A stretch of 64,000 nucleotides of DNA, taken from assembly GCF_020171285.1 (NCBI RefSeq), contig NZ_JAIUZI010000008.1:124001-188000 (forward strand). The letters are read 5' to 3'. The translations under genes were made by a program, and so were the position numbers. This document shows positions 1-12,888 of this stretch, piece by piece. The notes beneath the pieces are model-generated. The model saw only the letters and a program-made list of their open reading frames with translations, had not been told where the DNA came from and ran no database searches. Each line of letters opens with the position of its first letter. Position 1 is the first letter of the stretch. The stretch is from Seohaeicola saemankumensis. GTDB taxonomy: Bacteria; Pseudomonadota; Alphaproteobacteria; Rhodobacterales; Rhodobacteraceae.

Positions 1-2
1 AG

Positions 3-509
3 GCCATCGCGCAGACCAAGATCCTGAACGAGGAGGTGACGCTGCGGGCCACGATCGAGGGCGGGGTCCTGAGCTGGCGCGGCAACAACTTCAGCCGGTC
101 GCTCGACCGGTTCGTCACCAACCCCGACATCATCCGCGGCTTTGAGCCGGGCGGCATCGGCCCGCGCGACCAGTCGGTGGTCGGCGGGGTGCAATATGAC
201 GATGCGCTGGGTGGTAACCTGTTTGCCGTGGCCCGATTTGAGGCGGAATTCCCGCTGGGCCTGCCCGAAGAGATCGGTCTGCGCGGCGGCGTGTTCCTGG
301 ATATCGGCAACCTGTGGGATCTGGACAACGTGGATACGGCCGGCGCGACGATTGTCGGCGCGGACGGGTCGTGGCGCAGTTCGATCGGTCTGTCGTTCCT
401 GTGGGATACCGCCTTTGGCCCGTTGCGGTTCAACTTTTCCAAGGCGCTGCAGAAGGAAACCTTTGACAAGGAGCAGAGCTTTGACCTGACGATTCAGGCC
501 AAGTTCTGA
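3..509 (+). CDS. bamA: BamA C-terminal part (outer membrane protein assembly factor), 5' truncated by window
   Basis: The last 168 residues of an Omp85-family beta-barrel protein; the gene enters from the left edge, so the POTRA domains are outside. BamA is the central insertase of the BAM complex, folding barrel proteins into the outer membrane. Visible family signs are the lid-loop motif IRGFEPGGIGPRD (L6 loop, VRGF/IRGF) and a C-terminus ending in Phe (TIQAKF), the usual barrel-terminal signal. The next gene, a Skp/OmpH-type chaperone, starts 1 bp after the stop, followed by fabZ-lpxA-lpxI-lpxB; this is the conserved envelope-biogenesis order in alphaproteobacteria. The identification rests on both the motif and the context. 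Confidence 0.93.
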   Translation, partial: AIAQTKILNEEVTLRATIEGGVLSWRGNNFSRSLDRFVTNPDIIRGFEPGGIGPRDQSVVGGVQYDDALGGNLFAVARFEAEFPLGLPEEIGLRGGVFLDIGNLWDLDNVDTAGATIVGADGSWRSSIGLSFLWDTAFGPLRFNFSKALQKETFDKEQSFDLTIQAKF

Positions 510-510
510 G

Positions 511-1128
511 GTGGACGTGCGGCGCGCGAACGGATCCGCAACGGGATGGGCAACGGCGCTGGCTGTTGCCCTGTCCGTTTGTGTCGGGATCGGAGTTGGG
601 CCCGGACTCTGGGTCGGTGCGGCGCAGGCGCAGACGTTCAACCTGCCGCATATCGGGATTCTGACCATCGAATCGGATCGCATGTTCGAGCAATCCGCCT
701 TTGGCCGCCGGGTGGCGCTGGAGATCGAGGCGGAGAGCGCGGTTCTGACGGCGGAAAACCGCAGGATCGAGGCGGAGTTGGCGGCCGAGGAGCAGGACCT
801 GACCCAGCGGCGCGCGGAGATGGAGGCGGAGGCGTTCAGCGCGCTGGCCAATGCGTTTGACGAGAAAGTGCAGCTGAACCGCCGTACTCAGGATGGCAAG
901 GCGCGGGAGCTGGCCAACCGCAGCGAGGCGGCGCGGGTCGAATTCCTGCAGGCGGCCCGGCCGATTCTTGAGGCGTTGATGCAGGAAACCGGCGCCGGCG
1001 TGATCCTGGAACGGTCGAGCGTGTTCCTGAGCGCCAATGCCACCGATATCACGGATCTGGCCATTCAGCGCATCGACGCCACCATCGGCGATGGCGCCGC
1101 CGTCAGCCGCGACGGCGCCGACAACTAG
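511..1128 (+). CDS. OmpH/Skp family periplasmic chaperone
   Basis: 205 residues from a GTG start directly after bamA. An N-terminal hydrophobic stretch (about residues 12-40, ending near AQAQ) looks like a Sec signal peptide, so the protein should be periplasmic. The mature part begins with the typical strand [15 protein letters not shown], continues with a long Glu/Arg-rich predicted coiled coil (about residues 70-135), and ends with a family-like segment near [17 protein letters not shown]. Skp-type chaperones hold unfolded outer-membrane proteins for delivery to BamA, which fits its position between bamA and fabZ. An internal start is possible, but the signal peptide needs most of the N-terminus. 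The exact start is uncertain; the family call is good. Confidence 0.85.
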   Translation: MDVRRANGSATGWATALAVALSVCVGIGVGPGLWVGAAQAQTFNLPHIGILTIESDRMFEQSAFGRRVALEIEAESAVLTAENRRIEAELAAEEQDLTQRRAEMEAEAFSALANAFDEKVQLNRRTQDGKARELANRSEAARVEFLQAARPILEALMQETGAGVILERSSVFLSANATDITDLAIQRIDATIGDGAAVSRDGADN

Positions 1129-1195
1129 CGCGGCTTGCCGATCCGGGCCGGTATTGCTACTCAGGCCGCTAACATCCCGAGACAGGAAACCTTTC

Positions 1196-1660
1196 ATGAC
1201 ACAAGATCTGAAAAGCGCGGATATCCAGCTGATCCAGCAGATCCTTCCGCATCGTTACCCGTTCCTGCTGGTGGACAAGGTGGTGGACATCGACGGGTTC
1301 CAGTCGGCCTGCGGGATCAAGAACGTGACGATGAACGAGCCGCATTTCCAGGGCCATTTCCCGGGCACGCCGATCATGCCGGGGGTGACCATCGTCGAGG
1401 CGATGGCGCAGACGGCGGGCGTGATGCTGGGCGTTGGCATGGATATGATCGGCACCGATCTGCTGATCTATTTCATGAACATCGACAAGTGCAAGTTCCG
1501 CCGCAAGGTGGTGCCCGGCGACGTGCTGGAGATGCGGGTGACGACGCTGCGCGGCAAGCCGGGCGGCAAGATCTTCAAGTTCGAGGGCCGGGCCACGGTG
1601 GATGGCGAGGTTGCGGCAGAGGCGGAGTTCACCGCCATGATCGACCGTCAGAAGGACTGA
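1196..1660 (+). CDS. fabZ: 3-hydroxyacyl-[ACP] dehydratase FabZ
   Basis: 154 residues, normal for FabZ, a single hot-dog domain that dehydrates beta-hydroxyacyl-ACP during cytoplasmic fatty-acid elongation. The start is the ATG in front of [13 protein letters not shown], preceded by an AGGAAA-type ribosome site; longer in-frame versions run back into the chaperone gene. The catalytic His is in [11 protein letters not shown] (His54) and the catalytic Glu in VEAMAQ (Glu68); the N-terminal [13 protein letters not shown] block is diagnostic. Only 3 bp separate it from lpxA, so fatty-acid and lipid A precursor synthesis are co-transcribed. Confidence 0.97.
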   Translation: MTQDLKSADIQLIQQILPHRYPFLLVDKVVDIDGFQSACGIKNVTMNEPHFQGHFPGTPIMPGVTIVEAMAQTAGVMLGVGMDMIGTDLLIYFMNIDKCKFRRKVVPGDVLEMRVTTLRGKPGGKIFKFEGRATVDGEVAAEAEFTAMIDRQKD

Positions 1661-1663
1661 GCC

Positions 1664-2449
1664 ATGAGCCAGATACACCCCAGCGCGGTGATCGAGGACG
1701 GCGCGCGGCTGGGCGCGGACTGTATCGTCGGGCCGTTCTGCGTGGTGGGCGCCGATGTGACGCTGGGCGACCGGGTCGAGCTGAAAAGCCACGTGGTGGT
1801 GACCGGTGACACGGTGGTGGGTGAAGACACGGTGATCTTTTCCTTTGCGGTGATCGGCGAGATCCCGCAGGACCTGAAGTTCAAGGGCGAGCAGAGCCGG
1901 CTGGAAATCGGTGCGCGCAACCGCATCCGTGAACATGTGACGATGAACGCCGGCACCGAAGGCGGCGGCGGGGTGACCCGCGTGGGCGACGACGGGCTGT
2001 TCATGGCGGGCTGCCACATCGCCCATGACGCCCAGATCGGAAACCGGGTGATCGTGGTCAACTCGGCCGCCGTGGCGGGGCATTGCGTGCTGGAGGACGA
2101 CGTGATCGTCGGCGGGCTGAGCGGCATTCACCAATGGGTGCGGATCGGCCGGGGCGCGATCATCGGTGCGGTGACCATGGTGACCAACGATGTGATCCCC
2201 TACGGCCTGGTGCAGGCGCCGCGCGGCGAGCTGGACGGGCTGAACCTGGTCGGGCTGAAACGGCGCGGGGTGAAACGCGCCGATATCACCGCGCTGCGCG
2301 CCGCGTTCCAGATGCTGGCGCAGGGCGAAGGCACGTTTCAGGACCGCGCCCGCCGTCTGGGCGAGGAAACCGAGAGCGACTATGTGCGCGAAATCGTCGA
2401 TTTCGTCATGGGGGACAGCGACCGGTCGTTCCTGACCCCGGGGGGCTGA
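1664..2449 (+). CDS. lpxA: acyl-ACP--UDP-N-acetylglucosamine O-acyltransferase LpxA
   Basis: 261 residues. LpxA makes the first committed transfer of lipid A synthesis, moving an R-3-hydroxyacyl chain from ACP to UDP-GlcNAc. The N-terminal two thirds shows the hexapeptide repeats of a left-handed beta helix. The segment GCHIAHDAQIGN carries the catalytic His (His121 here, matching E. coli His125), and the C-terminal helical domain starts around GLKRRGVKRADI. It lies between fabZ and lpxI with gaps of 3 and 4 bp. LpxA uses the same hydroxyacyl-ACP pool as FabZ. Confidence 0.97.
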   Translation: MSQIHPSAVIEDGARLGADCIVGPFCVVGADVTLGDRVELKSHVVVTGDTVVGEDTVIFSFAVIGEIPQDLKFKGEQSRLEIGARNRIREHVTMNAGTEGGGGVTRVGDDGLFMAGCHIAHDAQIGNRVIVVNSAAVAGHCVLEDDVIVGGLSGIHQWVRIGRGAIIGAVTMVTNDVIPYGLVQAPRGELDGLNLVGLKRRGVKRADITALRAAFQMLAQGEGTFQDRARRLGEETESDYVREIVDFVMGDSDRSFLTPGG

Positions 2450-2453
2450 GGCG

Positions 2454-3248
2454 ATGTTGGCGGTGATTGCGGGGCGCGGGACGCTGCCCGCCGCCGTGGC
2501 GGGCGCGGTGTCGGAACCGGTGGTGGTCTGTGCGCTGGCCGGGACCCATCCCGAGGGGCTGGATGTTGATCTGTGGTTTCGGATCGAGACATTGGGGAGC
2601 CTGCTGGCAGAGCTGAAACAGCGTGGCGTGATGGCGGTGTGCCTGGCGGGCGGCATCGACCGGCCAGCGGTGGACCCGGCGGCGATTGATGCCGCGACGC
2701 TGCCGCTGGTTCCGGTGATCCAGCAGGCGCTGATGTCGGGTGACGATGGTGCGCTGCGCGCTGCTATCGCGGTGTTCGAAGGTGCAGGCTTTGCCGTGCG
2801 GGCGGCGCATGAGATCGCGCCGGACCTGCTGATGGCCTCGGGCTGTGCAACGCAGTTGCAGCCGGACGTGGCGGCGCAGCAGGACGCCGAACGCGGCGCT
2901 GCCATTGTCGCGGCGATGGCGGTGGCCGATGTGGGCCAAGCCTGTGTGGTCAAGGGCGGGCAGGCGTTGGCGATCGAGGGGGTGTTTGGCACCGACTGGA
3001 TGCTGGGCAGCCTGTCGGCGCGGCCCGACGGGTCGGGCGGGGTGCTTTACAAGGCGCCGAAGCCCGGACAGGACCGGCGTGCCGATCTGCCGACCATTGG
3101 CCCGGCGACCGTCGCGGCGGTGGCAGAGGCCGGGCTGGCCGGCATCGTGATCGAGGCGGGCGGTGTGATCGTGCTGGATCAGGCGGCGGTGATCGCGGCC
3201 TGTGATGCGGCGGGGCTGTTCCTGTGGGTGCGCGAGGCGCGGGGCTGA
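2454..3248 (+). CDS. lpxI: UDP-2,3-diacylglucosamine pyrophosphatase LpxI
   Basis: 264 residues of the LpxI (DUF1009) family, which replaces LpxH in alphaproteobacteria and hydrolyses UDP-2,3-diacylglucosamine to lipid X and UMP. The N-terminus MLAVIAGRGTLPAAVA and the central KGGQALAIEGVFGTDWML block are family-like, and the C-terminal domain carries the KAPKPGQDRRADLPTIGP segment. Its place between lpxA and lpxB completes the pathway locally, and no lpxH is seen here. The stop overlaps the lpxB start by one base (TGATG), suggesting coupled translation. Confidence 0.93.
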   Translation: MLAVIAGRGTLPAAVAGAVSEPVVVCALAGTHPEGLDVDLWFRIETLGSLLAELKQRGVMAVCLAGGIDRPAVDPAAIDAATLPLVPVIQQALMSGDDGALRAAIAVFEGAGFAVRAAHEIAPDLLMASGCATQLQPDVAAQQDAERGAAIVAAMAVADVGQACVVKGGQALAIEGVFGTDWMLGSLSARPDGSGGVLYKAPKPGQDRRADLPTIGPATVAAVAEAGLAGIVIEAGGVIVLDQAAVIAACDAAGLFLWVREARG

Positions 3249-4399
3249 TGCGGGTCTTCCTGCTGGCCGGAGAGCCGTCGGGCGACCGGCTGGGCGGGGC
3301 GCTGATGGCGGGTCTGCGGCAGCTGCGGCCCGAGGTGACATTCGACGGTATCGGCGGCGCCATGATGCAGGCGCAGGGGCTGGAGAGCCGGTTCCCGATG
3401 GAAGAGCTGAGCGTGATGGGCCTGATGGAGGTGCTGCCGCGCTATTTCGACCTGAAGCGGCGGATCGCCGAGACCGCGCAGGCGGTGATCGAGACCAAGC
3501 CGGATGTTCTGATCACCATCGACAGCCCCGATTTCAGCCTGCGAGTGGCCAAGCTGGTGAAAGAGGCCAGCGACATCCGCACCGTGCATTACGTGGCGCC
3601 GACGGTCTGGGCCTGGCGGCCGGGGCGGGCGGAGAAGATGGCGCGGGTGATCGACCATGTGCTGGCGCTGTTCCCGTTTGAGCCGCCCTATATGGAAGCG
3701 GCCGGGATGGACTGTGATTTTGTCGGTCATCCGGTGGTGGGTGAGCCGCAGGCGAGTGCCGAAGAGGTGGCCGCGATGCGGGCGGCGTTCGGTTTGGGCG
3801 AGGCACCGGTGCTGCTGGTGCTGCCGGGGTCGCGCCGTGGCGAAGTTGAGCGTCTGGCGCCGGTGTTTGGCGAGGCCGTACGCCTGTTTCTGCAAGGCCA
3901 CCCGCAGATGCGGGTGGTGGTGCCGGCGGCCGCGCCGGTGGCCGATCTGGTGCGGGCGAAGGTGGATGAATGGCCCGAGGGCTGTGTGGTGATTGACCCG
4001 CGCGATTTCGATGCCGCGACGGCGGCGGCGTACAAGCGGGCGGCCTTTCGGGGCGCCGGGCTGGCGCTGGCGGCCTCGGGGACCGTGTCGCTGGAGCTGG
4101 CGGCGGCGGAAACGCCGATGGTGATCGGCTACAACTTCAACTGGCTGACCTTTCGGATCATGAAGCGCATGGCGCTGATCGACACGGTGACGCTGGTCAA
4201 TCTGGTCAGTGACACGCGGGTGGTGCCCGATTGTGTCGGGCCGGACTGCCGGGCGGATGTGCTGGCGGCGCGGCTGGGCGAGGTCTGGGCCACGCCCGAG
4301 GCGCAGCGGGAGGCGATGCAGGTGACCATGCAGCGACTGGGGCTGGGCGGCGAGGCGCCGGGGCTGCGCGCGGCGCGGGCCGTGCTGGACCGGCTGTGA
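3248..4399 (+). CDS. lpxB: lipid-A-disaccharide synthase LpxB
   Basis: 383 residues, normal for this GT19 enzyme, which condenses lipid X with UDP-2,3-diacylglucosamine at the inner face of the membrane. The start is the ATG overlapping the lpxI stop, giving MRVFLLAGEPSGDRLGG, the canonical LpxB N-terminus. Other family blocks are VHYVAPTVWAWRPGRA, FVGHPVVGE, LVLPGSRRGEVERL and ASGTVSLELAAAETPMVIGY. It is the last lipid A gene of the operon; a small membrane protein gene follows after 4 bp. Confidence 0.97.
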   Translation: MRVFLLAGEPSGDRLGGALMAGLRQLRPEVTFDGIGGAMMQAQGLESRFPMEELSVMGLMEVLPRYFDLKRRIAETAQAVIETKPDVLITIDSPDFSLRVAKLVKEASDIRTVHYVAPTVWAWRPGRAEKMARVIDHVLALFPFEPPYMEAAGMDCDFVGHPVVGEPQASAEEVAAMRAAFGLGEAPVLLVLPGSRRGEVERLAPVFGEAVRLFLQGHPQMRVVVPAAAPVADLVRAKVDEWPEGCVVIDPRDFDAATAAAYKRAAFRGAGLALAASGTVSLELAAAETPMVIGYNFNWLTFRIMKRMALIDTVTLVNLVSDTRVVPDCVGPDCRADVLAARLGEVWATPEAQREAMQVTMQRLGLGGEAPGLRAARAVLDRL

Positions 4400-4403
4400 G
4401 GGC

Positions 4404-4985
4404 ATGACCGAGTATCTGCTGTTTGCCGTTTCGTCGGCGCTGGTGCTGCTGGCGACAAACCTCGACAACCTGGCGGTTTTGCTGGGCCTGATGCTGTCGC
4501 TGCCGCGCCGGGTGGCGGTGGCCGGGTTCTGGGCGGCGCAGGGGATTGTTCTGGCGGTGGCCTATGTGGCGGCAGCGGGGGCCAGCGATGCCTTTGCGGC
4601 GCGGGTGGGGTATCTGGGCGCGGTGCCGGTGGCGCTGGGCCTGTGGCAGCTCTGGTCGCAGTGGCGCTCGCCGACGGATGCGGCACCGGCGCTGGATGGC
4701 AAGCGGTCGCTGGGCATGGTGGTGGCGCTGTTCCTGAGCCTGTCGGTGGACAGCCTGCTGGTGATGACGCCGCTGCTGGCGGACAGCTCGGGCGGCTTCC
4801 GGTTGGCGGCGCTGTTCGGGGCGGCGGCGATGGCGGCGCTGGCCGGGGGCGCGGCGGCCTGGCTCTTTGCGCCCGGTGGCGCCTTGCCCCGCGTCATTCC
4901 CCGGCTGGAGCGGCTGGCGCCGGTGATCATGATCCTGGCGGGGCTCTATGTGCTGTCCAACACCGGCACCGATGTGGTGCCCTGA
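4404..4985 (+). CDS. small polytopic membrane protein, possible cation/cadmium-resistance (CadD/LysE-like) transporter
   Basis: 193 residues with about five or six hydrophobic segments. Near the N-terminus is ATNLDNLAVLLGLML, an acidic-residue-in-membrane motif of the type seen in CadD, MntP and LysE superfamily exporters; a second, similar stretch (LSLSVDSLLVMTPLL) lies near residue 115, giving an internal-repeat appearance. It starts 4 bp after lpxB and is probably carried on the same transcript, though a link to lipid A is unlikely. I infer an inner-membrane transporter of unknown substrate; the family assignment is tentative. Confidence 0.5.
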   Translation: MTEYLLFAVSSALVLLATNLDNLAVLLGLMLSLPRRVAVAGFWAAQGIVLAVAYVAAAGASDAFAARVGYLGAVPVALGLWQLWSQWRSPTDAAPALDGKRSLGMVVALFLSLSVDSLLVMTPLLADSSGGFRLAALFGAAAMAALAGGAAAWLFAPGGALPRVIPRLERLAPVIMILAGLYVLSNTGTDVVP

Positions 4986-4991
4986 GCAGGC

Positions 4992-5513
4992 TCAGGGGCG
5001 CGGCAGGCTGAGATAGACGCTGTCGCACCACGCTCCGGCGATCTGCATGGTGCGCGCGGCGCGGTGGGTTTCGGCAAAGCCGAGGTTGCGCAGCAAGGTC
5101 AGGCTGGCGGCGTTGCGCGGATCGACGTCGGCGCGAATCTCGGGCAGGTCGAGCAGGGTGAAGAGATGCGGGATCAGCGCGGTCAGCGCCTCGGTCATCA
5201 AGCCCTGGCCCCAGCGGTCGCGGCGCAGGAAGAACCCTAGTTCGGGCGCCGACCAGATGCCGGCCTTGCCGATCACCTCGCCATTTTCCACCAGCGCGAA
5301 TTCGCGGCAGGTCTCGGGCGGGGCGGCGAGGGTGCCGGTGACCCAGCGGTCGGTTTGCGCCATGTCGGCGTGGGCCGTGTCGAAATAGGCCATCGCCGCC
5401 GGGTCAGAGAAGAAACGGTGCAGCGCCGGGGCGTCTTCGGCCCGCAGGGGCCGAAGGGTCAGGCGTTGGGTGGCAGGCGCCTCAGTCACCCCGCCAGATC
5501 CAGCCGCCGCCAT
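4992..5513 (-). CDS. GNAT family N-acetyltransferase (RimJ/RimL type)
   Basis: Up to 173 residues. The pattern [22 protein letters not shown] at the N-terminus, the acetyl-CoA loop area around [18 protein letters not shown], and the C-terminal [11 protein letters not shown] block are those of RimJ/RimL-like acetyltransferases, which acetylate protein N-termini, amino acids or antibiotics. The substrate cannot be told. The gene follows mnmA on the same strand. The ATG at 5513 lies inside mnmA; a GTG at 5489 ([10 protein letters not shown]), overlapping the mnmA stop by 8 bp, is an equally good start and may be the real one. Confidence 0.8.
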   Translation of the reverse strand: MAAAGSGGVTEAPATQRLTLRPLRAEDAPALHRFFSDPAAMAYFDTAHADMAQTDRWVTGTLAAPPETCREFALVENGEVIGKAGIWSAPELGFFLRRDRWGQGLMTEALTALIPHLFTLLDLPEIRADVDPRNAASLTLLRNLGFAETHRAARTMQIAGAWCDSVYLSLPRP

Positions 5514-6627
5514 AGATGCGGCTGCCGCCGGTTTCGTAGAACACGCAGGCCTGGCCGGGCGATACGCCTTCCTCGGGCGAGAGCAGTTCGACTTCGGCCT
5601 CGGTGTCGGAGATCGGGCGCAGGATCGCCTCGCGCGGGGGGCGGGTCGAGCGGACCTTGACCGAAAGGTGCCATTCGGGCCGCGCGGTCAGCGGCTCGTC
5701 CCCCAGCCAGTTGATCTCGCGCACCGGGATAGTGCGGGTCGACAGCATCTCCTTTGGCCCGACGATGACCTGCTTGGCGTCGACGTCCAGTTTCACCACG
5801 TAGAGCGGCTCGCTCAGCCCGCCGATGCCAAGACCGCGGCGCTGGCCGATGGTATAGTGGATCACCCCGGTGTGGGTGCCCAGCACGCGACCGTCGGCAT
5901 GCACGATCTCGCCCGGTTCGGCGGCGCCGGGGCGCAGTTTTTCGATCACGCTGGCATAATCGCCATTGGGCACGAAACAGATATCCTGGCTGTCGGGTTT
6001 ATCGGCGACTGCCAGACCGTATTGCGCGGCCATTTCGCGGGTGGCGTGTTTGGACGGCAAATGGCCCAGCGGAAATCGCAGGTAATCGAGCTGTTCCGGG
6101 GTGGTGGAAAACAGGAAATAGGACTGATCGCGATTGGCGTCTTCGGCGCAATGCAATTCGGGGCCGTTTGCGCCCATCTTGCGCTGGATATAATGGCCGG
6201 TCGCCATGCAGTCGGCCTCGAGATCCCGCGCGGTTTCCAGAAGATCCTTGAATTTGACCCGTTCATTGCAGCGGATACAGGGCACGGGCGTGGCCCCGGC
6301 CAGATAGCTGTCGGCGAATTCATCAATAACGGCATCTTTAAAAATGTTCTCATAATCCAGAACATAATGCGGAAAGCCGCGTTCCTCGGCGACGCGGCGG
6401 GCATCGTGGATGTCGATGCCGGCACAGCACGCGCCCTTTTTCGCCAGCGCCGCGCCGTGGTCGTACAGCTGTAGCGTGACGCCGACCACATCATAGCCCT
6501 GATCGGCCAGATAGGCCGCCACAACAGAGCTGTCGACGCCGCCGGACATGGCGACAACCACCCGCGTTTGCGACGGCGGTTTGGCAAAGCCCAGTGAATT
6601 CAGGGCGGGATCGGTATCAAGCGCCAT
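5482..6627 (-). CDS. mnmA: tRNA 2-thiouridine(34) synthase MnmA
   Basis: 381 residues. MnmA adds sulfur to uridine 34 of tRNA-Lys, -Glu and -Gln. The PP-loop [18 protein letters not shown] binds ATP. The two catalytic cysteines are in [11 protein letters not shown] (first) and [13 protein letters not shown] (second), and the C-terminal beta-barrel includes [18 protein letters not shown]. The N-terminal extension of about 20 residues before the PP-loop is common in Rhodobacteraceae. It is transcribed away from sciP; the roughly 130-bp gap between them holds a CtrA-like site. Confidence 0.97.
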   Translation of the reverse strand: MALDTDPALNSLGFAKPPSQTRVVVAMSGGVDSSVVAAYLADQGYDVVGVTLQLYDHGAALAKKGACCAGIDIHDARRVAEERGFPHYVLDYENIFKDAVIDEFADSYLAGATPVPCIRCNERVKFKDLLETARDLEADCMATGHYIQRKMGANGPELHCAEDANRDQSYFLFSTTPEQLDYLRFPLGHLPSKHATREMAAQYGLAVADKPDSQDICFVPNGDYASVIEKLRPGAAEPGEIVHADGRVLGTHTGVIHYTIGQRRGLGIGGLSEPLYVVKLDVDAKQVIVGPKEMLSTRTIPVREINWLGDEPLTARPEWHLSVKVRSTRPPREAILRPISDTEAEVELLSPEEGVSPGQACVFYETGGSRIYGGGWIWRGD

Positions 6628-6700
6628 CTGCGGCGGCTCCTGTCAGTTTGGGGAGGCGCTGCAGAATATAGGAAAATCCTAGATACTCTCAACCCTTCGT

Positions 6701-6715
6701 TTCACCCGCCGTTAA
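6701..6715. promoter_or_regulatory. candidate CtrA box upstream of sciP (TTCA-N7-TTAA)
   Basis: The half sites TTCA (6701-6704) and TTAA (6712-6715) are separated by exactly seven bases, one mismatch from the CtrA consensus TTAA-N7-TTAA. It sits 45 bp before the sciP start, in the divergent mnmA-sciP gap. Binding is inferred from the pattern and from the neighbouring ctrA gene. Confidence 0.4.
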
Positions 6716-6759
6716 GCCCGCTGGCCGAAAGTCGCCCCAACGTGAACAAGGGGACGGTG

Positions 6760-7038
6760 ATGTTTTTGAAAAAAGTGGACGGACCAAGAGCGGTAACCCT
6801 GCCGGATGGCACCATCATGACCCGCGCGGATCTGCCGCCGGCAACAACGCAACGATGGGTTGCATCACGCAAGGCGGCCGTCGTGCGCGGTGTGTTATAT
6901 GGATTGATCACGCAAAGCGAGGCAATTCAGCGATATGGGTTGAGCGATGAGGAATTCCAAAGCTGGATTGCCGCCGTGGCGGAACACGGGGAAGAGGCGC
7001 TGAAAGCGACGGCATTAAAAAAGTATAGACAACCTTAG
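6760..7038 (+). CDS. sciP: SciP-like CtrA inhibitor (DUF1153)
   Basis: 92 residues. It matches the DUF1153 family, whose Caulobacter member SciP binds CtrA and blocks transcription activation at CtrA promoters. Diagnostic parts are the start FLKKVDGPRAVTLPDGT, the DLPPATTQRWVASRKAAVVRG helix and the ITQSEAIQRYGLSDEEFQSW helix-turn-helix-like core. I chose the ATG at 6760 because GGGGA lies 7 nt upstream; a GTG at 6742 would add six residues. The next gene downstream is ctrA itself, so inhibitor and target are adjacent. The same arrangement is remembered from Rhodobacter capsulatus. Confidence 0.9.
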   Translation: MFLKKVDGPRAVTLPDGTIMTRADLPPATTQRWVASRKAAVVRGVLYGLITQSEAIQRYGLSDEEFQSWIAAVAEHGEEALKATALKKYRQP

Positions 7039-7064
7039 GTTGTTGCCGCATAAACTTTCCGTAG

Positions 7065-7080
7065 GTAACCCGGGGTTAAC
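7065..7080. promoter_or_regulatory. candidate CtrA autoregulatory box upstream of ctrA (GTAA-N7-TTAAC)
   Basis: GTAA (7065-7068), seven bases, then TTAAC (7076-7080): one mismatch from TTAA-N7-TTAAC, 71 bp before the ctrA start. A further lone TTAA lies at 7096-7099. The site is consistent with CtrA autoregulation but is not proof of binding. Confidence 0.45.
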
Positions 7081-7150
7081 TATTTTTGGTCACGGTTAAT
7101 GCCAACGAGGGGCCGGAATGACGGGCCAGGTTTCAGACGGAGAATATGCC

Positions 7151-7867
7151 ATGCGCGTTTTGCTGGTCGAGGACGACCCAACCACTTCGAAAAGCATCGA
7201 ATTGATGCTGACCCATGCAAATCTGAACGTCTATGCGACGGATCTGGGCGAAGAGGGCATCGACCTGGCCAAGCTCTATGATTACGATCTGATCCTTCTC
7301 GACCTGAACCTGCCCGATATGAACGGCCACGAGGTCCTGCGCCAGCTGCGGCTGGCCCGGATCGAGACGCCGATCCTGATCCTGTCGGGGGCCGACGATA
7401 CCGAGAGCAAGATCAAGGGATTCGGCTTTGGGGCGGACGATTACCTGACGAAACCCTTTCACCGCGAGGAACTGGTGGCGCGCATCCATGCCATCATCCG
7501 CCGGTCCAAGGGGCATTCGCAATCGATCATTCATACGGGCAAGATATCGGTCAACCTGGACGCCAAGACGGTGGAGGTCGAGGGGCAGTCGGTGCATCTG
7601 ACCGGCAAGGAATACCAGATGCTGGAGCTGCTGAGCCTGCGCAAGGGCACCACGCTGACCAAGGAGATGTTCCTCAACCACCTGTACGGCGGCATGGACG
7701 AACCCGAACTGAAGATCATCGACGTGTTTATCTGCAAGCTGCGCAAGAAGCTGAGCACGGCGACGGGTGGCGAGAACTATATCGAGACGGTCTGGGGGCG
7801 CGGCTATGTGCTGCGCGACCCGCAGCAGGACCATTCGGAAGGGCCGCGCATGGCGGTCGGGGCCTGA
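7151..7867 (+). CDS. ctrA: cell cycle response regulator CtrA
   Basis: 238 residues of OmpR-type architecture: receiver domain 1-115, winged-helix DNA-binding domain about 125-230. The phosphoacceptor is Asp51 in [13 protein letters not shown], with acidic Asp8/Asp9 and the Lys in YLTKPFH. The DNA-binding part has the CtrA-typical [17 protein letters not shown] and the winged-helix end [15 protein letters not shown]. The start is the ATG giving [15 protein letters not shown], with GGAGA 8 nt upstream. In Rhodobacterales CtrA mainly controls motility, gene transfer agents and related traits and is often not essential. It lies directly after its inhibitor gene sciP. Confidence 0.97.
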   Translation: MRVLLVEDDPTTSKSIELMLTHANLNVYATDLGEEGIDLAKLYDYDLILLDLNLPDMNGHEVLRQLRLARIETPILILSGADDTESKIKGFGFGADDYLTKPFHREELVARIHAIIRRSKGHSQSIIHTGKISVNLDAKTVEVEGQSVHLTGKEYQMLELLSLRKGTTLTKEMFLNHLYGGMDEPELKIIDVFICKLRKKLSTATGGENYIETVWGRGYVLRDPQQDHSEGPRMAVGA

Positions 7868-7975
7868 GGCGGCCCTGCCAGCCGACCGGCTGACACAGGT
7901 CCGGTGACGGTGCCACTGCTCACGGGGCGCAACGCGACTGGACCTGAACATGGCCCCGTCCTATCACTTGGCTGA

Positions 7976-12330
<4,355 letters not shown>

Positions 12331-12395
12331 GGCGGCGCTGAAACCTGTCCGGATTTCAGTGTCTTAGCCGCGGTGATGCCAGAAAGTTCACAAAT

Positions 12396-12410
12396 GTTCT
12401 CAAAAAGTTC
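12396..12410. promoter_or_regulatory. LexA-type SOS box (GTTC-N7-GTTC)
   Basis: GTTC at 12396-12399 and GTTC at 12407-12410 are separated by exactly seven bases (tcaaaaa), the direct-repeat LexA operator of alphaproteobacteria. An extra GTTC lies at 12386-12389, and a second degenerate copy (GAAC-N7-CAAC) at 12434-12448. The site is 93 bp before a 40-codon ORF and 66 bp after recG. Confidence 0.6.
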
Positions 12411-12502
12411 TTTACAGGGCGGGCTGAAAATGAGAACAAAAGGTCAACAAAGGCTTAACAGACCGCCTGACAAGCCCGCCAGACCAACCCCGGAGACGCA
12501 TT

Positions 12503-12625
12503 ATGCTGAGCCAGATCAAGACCACGCTGACCGAAAGCCAGGCCACCCTGTTGCAGGATGCGGCGGGCGCTGCGGCGCTGATGGTGATGCTGATCGTTGG
12601 CCTGCATCTGCCCGGATTGATCTGA
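12503..12625 (+). CDS. 40-residue single-pass membrane peptide behind an SOS box
   Basis: A 40-codon ORF with a GGAGA ribosome-binding site about 7 nt before its ATG. Residues 1-20 are polar (MLSQIKTTLTESQATLLQDA); residues 21-40 form one hydrophobic helix ending in LHLPGLI. A LexA-type operator lies upstream. By size, topology and expected control it resembles SidA of Caulobacter, a 29-residue SOS-induced inner-membrane peptide that inhibits cell division, but I see no sequence basis to call it SidA. Translation is likely from the RBS and helix pattern; function is inference. Confidence 0.55.
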   Translation: MLSQIKTTLTESQATLLQDAAGAAALMVMLIVGLHLPGLI

Positions 12626-12783
12626 CGCCCGAGTTTCTGCCTGCGATCTCATGCCGGCGCGCGCTGCATCCTGTCCCAAGCCTGATGCCGGATCGACCTG
12701 CCTGTCCTGATCCCGTTTCGGGGCCTCGCCTCATGGCCCCGCCCGCGCGCTGACCGGATCCCTCATGAGACCCGCAACACCTG

Positions 12784-12821
12784 CCGCCGCCGTTCCGCCC
12801 GGGACGTGCGGCGGTTTTTTT
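12784..12821 (+). terminator. Rho-independent terminator
   Basis: A GC-rich stem (CCGCCGC at 12784-12790 with GCGGCGG at 12808-12814, extended inside by GTTCC/GGGAC) is followed by seven T residues. It ends the transcript carrying the 40-residue peptide. Confidence 0.85.
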
Positions 12822-12888
12822 CGTGCATTGCCATGTTTTTGCCCCGGTTCGCGGTCATCTTGCCCGCGCCCAAACCGGAGGTCTGAAC

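Noticed and set aside
5470..6474. 334-codon plus-strand ORF opposite mnmA
   Set aside because: Antisense shadow of mnmA without family features.
7076..7099. TTAA at 7076 and TTAA at 7096 as a CtrA pair
   Set aside because: Sixteen bases between them, not seven.
12386..12399. GTTC pair at 12386 and 12396 as a second SOS box
   Set aside because: The spacer is six bases, not seven; only the 12396/12407 pair fits.
12373..12753. 126-codon ORF overlapping the SOS region
   Set aside because: It runs in another frame through the operator, the better-supported 40-codon ORF and its 3' region; composition is not protein-like.
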